Shown here piece by piece: positions 9,694 to 17,450 of a stretch of DNA of 64,000 nt. The position numbers were made by a program, and so were the translations under genes. Position 1 is the first letter of the stretch. Each line of letters begins with the position of its first letter. This DNA comes from Phycisphaeraceae bacterium (GTDB taxonomy: Bacteria > Planctomycetota > Phycisphaerae > Phycisphaerales > UBA1924): contig JACKHB010000003.1 in the NCBI GenBank assembly GCA_020639195.1, forward strand, positions 619,571 to 683,570, given 5' to 3'. The notes under the pieces are model-generated. The model was given only the letters and a program-made list of their open reading frames with translations. It ran no database searches and was not told the origin of the DNA.

Positions 9694-10584
9694 TCACGAC
9701 TGGTGCTCCGACTCTTCGATGGCGATCCAGTCCGGCGCGCACGCCATCAACTCACCGAGGTTCTCGTCCAGGAATGAACCGATCTGCTCGACAAGCTCTT
9801 CGGCGGACGCAACGGTGCTGCTGGTGAACTGGATCTTCATGTAATACGCGTATCGATCGGTGAGCTTGAAGGCCAACTGACGGACGTCGCGGGCGCTGGA
9901 GGTGATCGATCCGTTCGCCAGGAAGAAGTAGCCCGCGTAGAACGGCTCATCTCCGGGTCCAAGAAACTCCGTCACCCGGACCTTCAGATCGCTGGGATCG
10001 AACGGAAGGCGGATGTACTCACCTCCCAGCCTTGAGTACTTGTTCGAGAGCCGGATCCAATACGTGGTCGGTGCACCGTCCGGCCCCTTCGCCGGCGCCA
10101 GCGCATCTGGCGTGCGGTCAGGGATCAGCGTGTCCTCGGCTTCGCGACGAAGCATGCTCCTCGGCGAAAGATCCAGCGGGACCCGCAGCATTCGGGCGGA
10201 CGCCCCGATCTGCAGACCGCCGCCCACGAAGCACCGCTCCGGCACGTGCGGCACGGTGTCGACCATGCCCGTGTAATACGCCGCGTGCAGTTGCAGCACC
10301 ATCGGCGTCCCGTCCGGGCGGAGAGACTTGCGCACGACGGTCCGCGTCAGGTAGTTCTCGGTGCCGAGCGTCTCCAGGATCTCGGGCGCTTCGACCACGT
10401 CCGTCCCCCGGCGTTCCCATGTCGCGCTCTCGGGAGGAACCTCGCTCAACAGGCGTGGCGGCTCGACCGGCTCCTTGCGCAGATACGCGCCCATCGCGCG
10501 GACGCCCACACCAAGGCCGATCGCAGCCGAGGCCAGCGCCGCGCACACCACCCAGAACGCGACTCGGTTCCCGGCGCCGCTCAC
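9694..10584 (-). CDS. EpsI-like exosortase-associated protein
   Basis: This 296-residue protein has one N-terminal membrane helix (VAFWVVCAALASAAIGLG). The EpsI-family signature follows, a histidine and cysteine arranged as HVPERC with the cysteine at residue 118 and then GGGLQ. The C-terminal half has the YYFFxNG-like segment typical of this family. EpsI domains occur fused to or next to exosortases and were first seen in methanolan biosynthesis; their molecular role is not settled. The GTG start at 10584 is chosen because it overlaps the exosortase stop as GTGA, so both are probably translated in a coupled way. A longer in-frame opening exists but lies within the exosortase gene. Confidence 0.85.
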   Translation of the reverse strand: MSGAGNRVAFWVVCAALASAAIGLGVGVRAMGAYLRKEPVEPPRLLSEVPPESATWERRGTDVVEAPEILETLGTENYLTRTVVRKSLRPDGTPMVLQLHAAYYTGMVDTVPHVPERCFVGGGLQIGASARMLRVPLDLSPRSMLRREAEDTLIPDRTPDALAPAKGPDGAPTTYWIRLSNKYSRLGGEYIRLPFDPSDLKVRVTEFLGPGDEPFYAGYFFLANGSITSSARDVRQLAFKLTDRYAYYMKIQFTSSTVASAEELVEQIGSFLDENLGELMACAPDWIAIEESEHQS

Positions 10585-11504
10585 GGCGCTCGCTCCGGGC
10601 GCACGATCCGCTTGAGCGCCCATGCGGTCAGCATGAACAGTCCCAGCGCCGGAATCAGCAGCACCGTCCCGATGAAGGTGTGCGCCTCGCCCTCGGCCAG
10701 GCCAGGATTCACGAGCGTGAGCACGCCGAGCACGCCGATCCGCACCACATTCATGAACACGGCCACGGGCACGGCCAGCAGCATCAGCGCTATGCGCTGC
10801 CACCACTCGCGCGCGCCGAGCACCGCCACCGCCGCGGCCAACGCCACGAACGCCACCACCGTCCGCATCCCGGCGCACGCCTGAGCGATCTCCATGGCGT
10901 GCTCGGCCCCGCTCGACTCAATGATGTGGATCTGATTTCCCGACAGGTCGGCCTTGAATCCAAATATCGGTCCGATGAGCGACAGCAGCACGTACGCACC
11001 CTGCGACGCGACCAGCTGGAGCCGGAACGTCAACTCGATCATGATCTGCTCGGAGATCGTGATCCCAAAGGCCAGCAGCGCCAACGGCATCGCAAGCAAT
11101 CGCAGTCCGCCGGTGCCGAGCAGCAGCAGCACAACACCCGCCAATGTCAGCAGCAGCGCGCCTCCGGCGAGCATGTGATTGCCCAGCATCAGGGTAAAGA
11201 AGGCGTAGCAGACCAGACCCAACGAGAGCGGCGCGACGCCTCCCCAGCACGTCCGCGGACGCAGGCTGGCCAGCTCGGATCGCCGCAGCCAGACCACATA
11301 ACCGGAGATCAGGGGCATCAGGTACGCATGGCCCCAGTCCTCCATGTTGTTCGAACTGAAGCGATGCTGCTGCGCGAACCACCGGAAGAACACGGCGACG
11401 AGCAGCACCGCAACGCCGCACGCCATCGCCGCCCCTCGCGCCGTGAACATCCCGAGGACTCGGTCCCCGTGACGAGTGACGCGTTGGCTGACGATCTGGC
11501 TCAT
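10581..11504 (-). CDS. Exosortase (XrtA-like family), polytopic transpeptidase
   Basis: The 307-residue protein is almost wholly membrane-embedded. It has the exosortase catalytic triad in order: Cys210 in AQACAGMR, Arg255 in MNVVRIG and His275 in EAHTFIG. The N-terminal part contains the NMEDWGHAYLMPLIS segment, resembling the SHGxLVP motif of exosortases. Such enzymes cleave C-terminal PEP-CTERM-like tripartite signals and anchor proteins at the cell surface, generally beside exopolysaccharide genes, as here. It is translationally coupled to the downstream EpsI-like gene by a GTGA overlap and lies 189 bases downstream of the exporter gene. The exosortase subtype cannot be assigned by eye. 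No PEP-CTERM-type substrate was found in this window. Confidence 0.9.
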   Translation of the reverse strand: MSQIVSQRVTRHGDRVLGMFTARGAAMACGVAVLLVAVFFRWFAQQHRFSSNNMEDWGHAYLMPLISGYVVWLRRSELASLRPRTCWGGVAPLSLGLVCYAFFTLMLGNHMLAGGALLLTLAGVVLLLLGTGGLRLLAMPLALLAFGITISEQIMIELTFRLQLVASQGAYVLLSLIGPIFGFKADLSGNQIHIIESSGAEHAMEIAQACAGMRTVVAFVALAAAVAVLGAREWWQRIALMLLAVPVAVFMNVVRIGVLGVLTLVNPGLAEGEAHTFIGTVLLIPALGLFMLTAWALKRIVRPERAP

Positions 11505-11693
11505 GCGGCGAATCTTCCCGAACTCCCCATACCCGCCCGGTACGTCCCCCCGCCGGGCGTGTTCGGTTGCCGGACACGAACCGACAATGACCCCCCGCCC
11601 GGGAGCGGTCCCTCGCTCCGCGACGCCTTCTCCTCATCCCTCCAATGAGGGCTCCCCCGTTTGGCCAAGCCCGCTCCCCTACGGGCCGGAATG

Positions 11694-13190
11694 CTAGAAC
11701 TGACGATTGACCGGCGGTGCGCCGAACACGTCATTGCCGAAGTTGCGGTCCAGCAGGAATCCAAACCCATAGCTGGCCCGGAACCCGCTCCGAACGACCG
11801 CCAGCGGCAGCGCCCAGAAGTTGGTTCCGACATTGATCCGATCGTTCGGCTTCAGGAAAATGTCCGGCTGGGTTCCTTCTTCGATGGCTCGGAGATTCAG
11901 CCGAACGATGGCCTTTCGGTCGTCGCCGATCATTCGGATGAGATCCACGCGCTCCGGAATCGCAAGGCCGCCGAGCCCGCCCGCCGCGGCGATCGCGTTG
12001 GTCAAAGTCAGCTTGGGAGCCAACTGGAACGTGCCCGGTCGGGCAATCTCTCCAGACAGGAAGATGTTCCCCACAGCCGGCCGCGGCACGCGCACCAGAT
12101 CGCCCGGCCGAATCACCACGTTGTACCGGGCATCGCCCTCAACCAGCGGCCTGATCGGCACGCGGATGACCCGCTGCGTCACGACAGGCGAGTTGTCCAC
12201 GTCGTCGCCGGCTCCCTGGGTCGGACGCTTGCGCACCTGCACCCACTGCCCATTGAGGTACATCCATTGGGCGCCGTCTTCGGGCTGGTCTCCACCTTCG
12301 AGTCGTGGCGGGCGTCGATCGGGCTGATCCACCAAGGGCACCACCGGCTCGCGTCCCGGCTGTGTCGCATCTCGGGAGATCACCGCTCCCGTCGGCTGGA
12401 ACGCGCCCGGCGATCCACCTCCAGGCGGCACGGGAGTCGGCTGCGAAAGGTCATCGATGATGTGCAGCAGATCGTCGCCGCTGGCCGGAGGCGTTGTCGG
12501 CGTCGTCGACTCGTCTGCGGGAGGCAGCGTCGATCGTCCGCTGCCGCCCTCGTCGGTCAACTGCACCTGCCTGATCACAAAGATGTAATCCACTTCTTCG
12601 TTGAACGCGCCGCCGATCGCCAGCGCATCAAGCAGCCGGTAGTTCGGCGCGGGGATCAGAAACGTCCCCGGATTTTGCACCGAACCCATCAGGCTGAACG
12701 TCGCTTCACGTTGGCTCAGCATGACCACCGAAACCACGGCGTCGGTTACGATCGGCGCCGCCGCTCGCTTGATGGCCTCTTCGGCCTCATCCCGCGTCAG
12801 CCCGGAGACAGAGACGGGTCCGATCTGCGGCAGGTCAACGTTGCCGCGGGCGTCCACCGGCCGCTGGAACGCGTCGGGCACCCCCAGCCGCGTCAGCCCA
12901 TAGATCGTGACTTCCATCGCGTCGCCGGCTGCGATGCGATAGTCCTCGACCTCGGGAATCAGGTCTTCCGGCTCGATGTCGCTGTACTCGACCTCGCTCT
13001 GGGCCGCGTCCTCGATCACCGCCAGATGCCTCAGGATCGGCACGGTCGTCGGAGTCATTTCCCAACGGCCGATCTTGCTCGGATCCATGTACGAGTCCGC
13101 GTTGCAGCCCCCAAGGGCCAGCCCCACCGCGCCCAGCAGGCACAACGGCAGTCGCGAGTTCCTCGTGAAGACGATCTTCTGGCAGTCCAT
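11694..13190 (-). CDS. Wza-like polysaccharide export lipoprotein
   Basis: This is a 498-residue outer-membrane exporter of the Wza/GumB family. The N-terminal signal ends in LALGGC, with the probable lipidated Cys at residue 29. A poly-export domain follows (YRIAAGDAMEVTIYG) and then two SLBB-type units, recognised by GSVQNPGTF and GEIARPGTF. A Pro/Thr/Gln-rich spacer of roughly 150 residues separates the two units, which is unusual for the family and adds length. The ATG at 13190 is preferred because of GGGAAGG upstream and the signal peptide; the open frame continues far upstream across the lipA gene with no coding character. It is the first gene of the minus-strand polysaccharide operon and has a good promoter about 90 bases upstream. 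Confidence 0.9.
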   Translation of the reverse strand: MDCQKIVFTRNSRLPLCLLGAVGLALGGCNADSYMDPSKIGRWEMTPTTVPILRHLAVIEDAAQSEVEYSDIEPEDLIPEVEDYRIAAGDAMEVTIYGLTRLGVPDAFQRPVDARGNVDLPQIGPVSVSGLTRDEAEEAIKRAAAPIVTDAVVSVVMLSQREATFSLMGSVQNPGTFLIPAPNYRLLDALAIGGAFNEEVDYIFVIRQVQLTDEGGSGRSTLPPADESTTPTTPPASGDDLLHIIDDLSQPTPVPPGGGSPGAFQPTGAVISRDATQPGREPVVPLVDQPDRRPPRLEGGDQPEDGAQWMYLNGQWVQVRKRPTQGAGDDVDNSPVVTQRVIRVPIRPLVEGDARYNVVIRPGDLVRVPRPAVGNIFLSGEIARPGTFQLAPKLTLTNAIAAAGGLGGLAIPERVDLIRMIGDDRKAIVRLNLRAIEEGTQPDIFLKPNDRINVGTNFWALPLAVVRSGFRASYGFGFLLDRNFGNDVFGAPPVNRQF

Positions 13191-13281
13191 GCTCGTGCCT
13201 TCCCGTTGATTCTGCCGGCCGCGGCGAGCCCACTCCCCGATTCTCGCGGGCATTCGCACCCGATCGACCGGAAACCCTCCA

Positions 13282-13309
13282 AACCTATCGCAGGCCCAGA
13301 CACTGTCAA
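13282..13309 (-). promoter_or_regulatory. Sigma-70-like promoter of the exopolysaccharide operon
   Basis: On the minus strand a perfect -35 hexamer TTGACA (13304-13309) is followed after 16 bases by TAGGTT (13282-13287). It lies about 92 bases upstream of the exporter start codon, in the 312-base gap that separates it from lipA. The -10 match is weak, so the call is a prediction. No other obvious signal is seen in this gap. Confidence 0.45.
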
Positions 13310-13502
13310 ACGAGGCGCGGACCGCCGGGGTTCGGCCAATCCCGCCCGACTCCATTCTCGGAACCGACTTCCATCGACCGATCAAGGGCGGCCTGTTGAG
13401 CCTCGATCCGCCGTATCGGGTCCCAAATCGGGGCTCGGGCGGTGAGTGCCGGTGCCGGCGCGCCGAATACCATCTCCCGTGCCCGCTGCACCCGATCAGC
13501 CG

Positions 13503-14633
13503 ATGAACCCGGCCATCGAACGAACGACGGCTCGTCACCCGCGCGCCCTCGGCGGCGATCCTCTGAAGCGCAATCTCGACGCCGCGTTCAGTCTGACCTC
13601 GATGGTCCTGAACAACGGCGAGCCGCACACCCTTGCCATCAAGCGCAAGCCCCCGTGGCTCAAGGCCCGCCTCCCCGGCGGCCCTGCCTATGAGGCCCTC
13701 CGCCGCCGACTCGACCAGCACGGCCTGCACACCGTCTGCCAGGAAGCCGGCTGCCCGAACATGGGCGAGTGCTGGTCCCGCGGCGTCGCCACCATCATGA
13801 TCCTCGGCGACACCTGTACCCGCTCCTGCGGCTTTTGCAACGTCAAGACCGGCCGTCCCGCCGCGCCCGACCGCGATGAGCCGCGCCGGGTCGCCGAGAC
13901 CCTCGCCCAGATGGGCCTCAAACACGTGGTCATCACCAGCGTGGACCGCGACGACCTGCCCGATGGAGGCGCCGGCATCTGGGCCGAGACCATCATCCGC
14001 ACCCGCGATGCGTGCCCGAGCATGTCCATCGAGGTCCTGATCCCCGACTTCAAGGGCGACTGGGGCGCCCTGCAAATGGTGATCGACGCGCGCCCCCACA
14101 TCATCAATCACAACCTCGAGACCGTCCGTCGCATGTACCCCGCCGTCCGGCCCAGCGCCAAGTTCGACCGCAGCCTCGAAATGCTTCGACGCGTGAAGGA
14201 GCAGGGGGGTGTCGCCAAGACCGGCGTCATGGTCGGCATCGGCGAGCGCGATGAGGAAGTTCTGGCCCTGATCGACGACGTGATCGCGGCCACAGGGATC
14301 CAGACGCGACGCCGCGACCAGGCGTCGCAGGGCCGAAGTGGTGGGGCCACAAACGGCGCCGCCAACTCCTCCTCTGAACCAACTCTCGACGCCTGCGACA
14401 TCCTGACCATCGGCCAGTACCTCCAGCCATCGCGCAACCACCTGCCTGTGGACCGCTTTGTCCACCCTGACACCTTCGCGATGTACAAGCGTGAAGCCCT
14501 GACGCGCGGATTCAAGGTCGTCGAGTCCGGCCCGCTGGTCCGGTCCAGCTACCACGCCGACCACCAGGCCGATGTCCTGACCGAGATCCAGGCCCAGCGA
14601 GCTGAGCACGCGGCTCCGGATCGCCCGGTCTAG
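13503..14633 (+). CDS. lipA: Lipoyl synthase (radical SAM)
   Basis: LipA inserts two sulfurs into octanoyl-protein to make lipoyl cofactor. Both iron-sulfur clusters are marked: the auxiliary cluster Cys79, Cys84, Cys90 (CQEAGCPNMGEC) and the radical-SAM cluster Cys105, Cys109, Cys112 (CTRSCGFC). Further family motifs are VDRDDLPDGGA, HNLETV, the substrate loop LTIGQYLQPS and a C-terminal RSSYHA with its conserved serine. The ATG at 13503 gives 376 residues; an in-frame ATG at 13446 would add 19. About 30 residues rich in Gln, Ser, Gly and Asn (roughly 265-297) are inserted just before CDILTIGQYL, at a point where the family normally has none. There is no lipB beside it. Confidence 0.95.
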   Translation: MNPAIERTTARHPRALGGDPLKRNLDAAFSLTSMVLNNGEPHTLAIKRKPPWLKARLPGGPAYEALRRRLDQHGLHTVCQEAGCPNMGECWSRGVATIMILGDTCTRSCGFCNVKTGRPAAPDRDEPRRVAETLAQMGLKHVVITSVDRDDLPDGGAGIWAETIIRTRDACPSMSIEVLIPDFKGDWGALQMVIDARPHIINHNLETVRRMYPAVRPSAKFDRSLEMLRRVKEQGGVAKTGVMVGIGERDEEVLALIDDVIAATGIQTRRRDQASQGRSGGATNGAANSSSEPTLDACDILTIGQYLQPSRNHLPVDRFVHPDTFAMYKREALTRGFKVVESGPLVRSSYHADHQADVLTEIQAQRAEHAAPDRPV

Positions 14634-14671
14634 CGCGAATCACAAGACAGTCGACTAACGGAAGAGGGGAA

Positions 14672-14853
14672 CATCCGGGTGGCGCCGAACTCCGGGCCAA
14701 GGAACGCGGCGGCCTCGACCGCGTGGAGGTCACCAAGAGCCGAGACCAGCGGCGACCACCGTCTCGCTGATGGTCCACTGGGGCAACGGCTCCTCCGAGG
14801 CCGCGACGATCAAGCTCCAGCGCATCGACTGCCAGTGGTACGTGACTCGATGA
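14672..14853 (+). pseudogene. Frameshifted tail of a small secreted or NTF2-like protein
   Basis: Two short frames join into one plausible protein tail. GGAELRAKERGGLDRVEVTK is read in one frame up to about 14745. VSLMVHWGNGSSEAATIKLQ followed by RIDCQWYVTR continues in another frame to a TGA at 14851-14853. Together they resemble the end of DUF4878/lumazine-binding-like domains, in which a lysine- and tryptophan-containing strand (xWYV) closes the fold. That family link is a guess from pattern. There is no upstream start, so it is either a decayed gene or a sequence error near 14745. Confidence 0.4.
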
Positions 14854-15300
14854 GCGCGGTGCAATGCCGGGACGACTGACAGGTCGCTGACTCGTCTGCG
14901 GCGACGAAATCCGTTCGCGTGAGGCGGCGCAAACTACGCCGCGATCTGGCTCAAAGCCGCGACACGTGAAGGTCCGGAGGACTTCGAGTCCCGGGAAGGA
15001 CCATCCATCCAATGCGTCGTCTCGTGGGAACGCCAAGGCCAGGTGATCAGAGTTCGGGCCTCATCGCCCACAGGCTCGATCACGTGGTTGACCTCCTCCT
15101 GGAATCTCGCGCCCTTTTTCGGCGCAGCGGGATTTCCGGGCAAGCGAGCCGTTCCGGCGAGGGGATGACGGCCAGACCCGTGTACATGGCATCCGTCGAC
15201 GACCTCCTCGCCTTCTGCCGCGACTTCGGCCAAGACCCCAGCCTCTGGGGCGAGACCATCGAACTCCGCCGCGTCCCGCCCGCCGCCACAGACCACTGAC
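14854..15300 (+). other. Stretch without a convincing gene; possible small reading frame at its end
   Basis: Nothing with clear homology is seen here. A start-less frame from about 14920 to 15169 (containing IQCVVSWERQGQVIRVRA) is followed by a short frame. Its ATG (15166) overlaps that frame's stop as ATGA and it ends at 15299 (MTARPVYMASVDDLL to PPAATDH, 44 residues). Codon use of the latter is C-rich like the neighbours, so it may be a true small gene or relics of a decayed pair. An antisense frame also spans the region. I assign no function. Confidence 0.3.
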
Positions 15301-15369
15301 ACTCCGACTCAGAACTCCCGACTCAGAACTCTGGACTCAGGACTCAGAACTCCCGACTCCGGACTCCCG
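15301..15369. repeat. Degenerate tandem repeat of about 14 bases
   Basis: Copies built on CCCGACTCAGAACT or GGACTCAGAACTCC recur about five times in 69 bases, with point changes and one shortened unit. The block lies just downstream of the EVE-domain gene stop, between convergent frames. It has no hairpin strong enough to call a terminator. Confidence 0.7.
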
Positions 15370-15375
15370 CCTCTC

Positions 15376-15801
15376 TCACCACCCCGCCATCTTCCGGATC
15401 GCCTTGTCCATCGCCTCGGGCACCGGCATCACGCCCAATCTCGAGATCTTCACCAGCAAGAAGTCCCTGAATCGCGGATCCGCCTTGATCTGCGCCAGCG
15501 TCACCGGCGCCTTCGCGGGCTTGACCGGCTCGATTTCGAACAGCACCGCCTTGGGCTCGCCCGCCGCGGTCGTCCCGGGGAACTCCGGGTCCGGATACGC
15601 CCCCCGCACCACCCGCCCCAGCCCCACGATCGCCTTCTCATTCCCCGTGTGATAGAAGAGCACCGAGTCGCCCTTCTTGATCTCGCGCATGTGCTTCTGG
15701 GCCGCGGCGTTGCTCACCCCGTCCCAGTGCGTCCGCCCATCGCGCTCCAACTGCTCCCAGTGGTAGCAGTCCGGCTCAGTCTTGATCAGGTACGTCGCCA
15801 T
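15376..15801 (-). CDS. EVE-domain protein (YTH/PUA-like fold)
   Basis: The 141 residues match the EVE family (thymocyte nuclear protein 1 type) along the whole length. Motifs are YLIKTEPDCYHWEQL at the start, WDGVSNAAAQKHM, GDSVLFYHTGNEKAIVGL and a C-terminal LGVMPV segment. EVE domains share the PUA/YTH fold and bind modified bases in DNA or RNA. Stand-alone bacterial copies have been linked to modified-base recognition, but their role is not settled. The ATG at 15801 is chosen since it starts directly at the conserved MATYLIKTEP. The gene is divergent from modA, with 66 bases between starts. Confidence 0.9.
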   Translation of the reverse strand: MATYLIKTEPDCYHWEQLERDGRTHWDGVSNAAAQKHMREIKKGDSVLFYHTGNEKAIVGLGRVVRGAYPDPEFPGTTAAGEPKAVLFEIEPVKPAKAPVTLAQIKADPRFRDFLLVKISRLGVMPVPEAMDKAIRKMAGW

Positions 15802-15867
15802 GGCGGATGCTACGTTGCTGCCGCCATAGCCTCTCCCGCGCTGCTCCATCCGCCTCGCGAGACCCAA

Positions 15868-16683
15868 GTGTTCGTCCTGCGCGCTCAACCCGTCCCGGCT
15901 CCCATCCCTCGCCCCCGGCCGCTGTCTCGCCTCTTCGCTCTTTGCCTTTCGCTCTTCGCTTCCCTTCTCATCTCCTGCTCACCCTCTCCCCCTCCCCTCC
16001 ATCTCCTCGCCGCCGCGAGCATCCACGACGCTGCGAAGGAACTCGCCGACCTCTACACCCAGCGCACCGGCATCAGGGTGGTCGTCTCCGCCGCCGGGAG
16101 CAACACCCTCGCCTCCCAGGTTCTCGCCGGCGCCCCCGCCGACATCTTCATCTCGGCCAGCTCCCAGTGGGCCGATGAGATCGAGCGTGGCGGTCTCGCG
16201 GCCAATCGGATCGATCTCCTCACCAACCGCCTCGTCATCGCGGTGCCAGCCGGCAACCGCGCACGCATCCACACTCCCTCCGACCTGACCGGCCCTCAGG
16301 TGGAGCGCGTGGCGCTCGCGGGCGAAGGCGTGCCCGCCGCCCGATACGCCGAGCAGGCCCTGAGCGCACTCCACCTGCTTGATCCGCTGACGGCCGCAGG
16401 CCGCATCGTCCGCGCCGGCGATGTCCGTTCCGTTCTCGCGTACATCGAGCGCGCGGAGGTCCAGGCCGGCATCGTCTACGCAACCGACATCGCCCGCTCA
16501 ACCCGCGTCGAACTCGCCTGCGCCCTCGATCCCGCCACACACGATCCCATCCGCTATTCCGCTGTCCTTCTCACCGGTCGATCCGCCGGTCCCGACCCGC
16601 GCGCTGCGGACCTTTTCGAGTTCCTGCGATCCCCCGATGCCGCGGCGATCTTCCGCCGCCACGGCTTCGAGCCCGCCGAATAG
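15868..16683 (+). CDS. modA: Molybdate ABC transporter substrate-binding lipoprotein
   Basis: ModA captures molybdate or tungstate outside the membrane. After a hydrophobic signal with a lipobox ending at Cys37 (LLISC), the mature protein begins LLAAASIHDAAKELADLY. It shows the family pattern VVVSAAGSNTLASQV, GAPADIFISAS and AGIVYATD. There is no ATG in a sensible place: the GTG at 15868 gives 271 residues, the usual size, and the frame upstream lies in the divergent EVE gene. A near-CTG start at the signal peptide is possible. It is followed by modB after 77 bases and modC, giving a complete ModABC importer. Confidence 0.85.
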   Translation: MFVLRAQPVPAPIPRPRPLSRLFALCLSLFASLLISCSPSPPPLHLLAAASIHDAAKELADLYTQRTGIRVVVSAAGSNTLASQVLAGAPADIFISASSQWADEIERGGLAANRIDLLTNRLVIAVPAGNRARIHTPSDLTGPQVERVALAGEGVPAARYAEQALSALHLLDPLTAAGRIVRAGDVRSVLAYIERAEVQAGIVYATDIARSTRVELACALDPATHDPIRYSAVLLTGRSAGPDPRAADLFEFLRSPDAAAIFRRHGFEPAE

Positions 16684-16760
16684 CCCGACTCCCTCGTGGC
16701 GCCGCCGCTCTCTCCCGCCCGACCCTCCACCTCCTACCCCCGACCCTGTACCCTCCTCCC

Positions 16761-17450
16761 ATGCTCCTCTCGCCCGCCGAATGGCAGGCCCTCCGCATCA
16801 GCCTTCAGGTTTCCCTCGTCGCCGTCGCGCTCGGCCTTCTCCCGGCGATCGCCATCGCCTGGTTGCTCGCCCGCCGCGCATTCCCCGGCCGATTCCTCGT
16901 CCAGACGCTCGTCAATCTTCCGCTCGTCATCCCCCCTGTCGTCACCGGCTATCTGCTCCTCATCGCGCTGGGAACCCACGGCTGGCTCGGCTCGCGCCTG
17001 CACGCCTGGCTGGGCATCCGCCTCGTCTTCGATTGGAAGGGCGCGGCCATCGCCTCCGGCGTCGTCGCCTTCCCGCTGATGGTCCGTGCCATCCAGGTCG
17101 GCATCGAGTCCGTCGATCCCCGTTTCGAGCAGGCCCACCGCACCCTGGGCCACGGCGCCCTCTCCACCCTCCGGCGCGTCACGCTCCCGCTCTGCCGCCA
17201 CGCCGTCATCGCCGGGGCCGTCCTCGCCTTCGCCCGCGCGCTCGGCGAGTTCGGCGCCACCATCATGATCGCCGGCAACATCCCAGGCCAGACCCGCACC
17301 ATCCCACTGGCCATCTACACCGCCCTCGAGAGCCCAGGCGGCGACCAGCAGGCGTGGCGCCTGGTCGGCATCTCCATCATCCTCGCGGCCGGCGCCCTCG
17401 CCGCGAGCGAACTCATGCTCGCCCGGGCCAGACGGCGCCTCGCCCCATGA
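16761..17450 (+). CDS. modB: Molybdate ABC transporter permease
   Basis: The 229-residue inner-membrane protein has five or six hydrophobic helices and the ModB/CysT-type loop EFGATIMIAGNIPGQT. It ends with TIPLAIYTALESPGG as in ModB proteins. The coupling helix region is QAHRTLGHGALSTLRRVTLP, the EAA-loop equivalent that contacts the ATPase ModC. The stop overlaps the modC start as ATGA. It starts 77 bases after modA. Confidence 0.95.
   Translation: MLLSPAEWQALRISLQVSLVAVALGLLPAIAIAWLLARRAFPGRFLVQTLVNLPLVIPPVVTGYLLLIALGTHGWLGSRLHAWLGIRLVFDWKGAAIASGVVAFPLMVRAIQVGIESVDPRFEQAHRTLGHGALSTLRRVTLPLCRHAVIAGAVLAFARALGEFGATIMIAGNIPGQTRTIPLAIYTALESPGGDQQAWRLVGISIILAAGALAASELMLARARRRLAP

Noticed and set aside
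13191..14609. Minus-strand extension of the exporter frame over lipA
   Set aside because: The extension has no exporter homology and the lipoprotein signal starts at 13190. lipA on the plus strand has all cluster cysteines.
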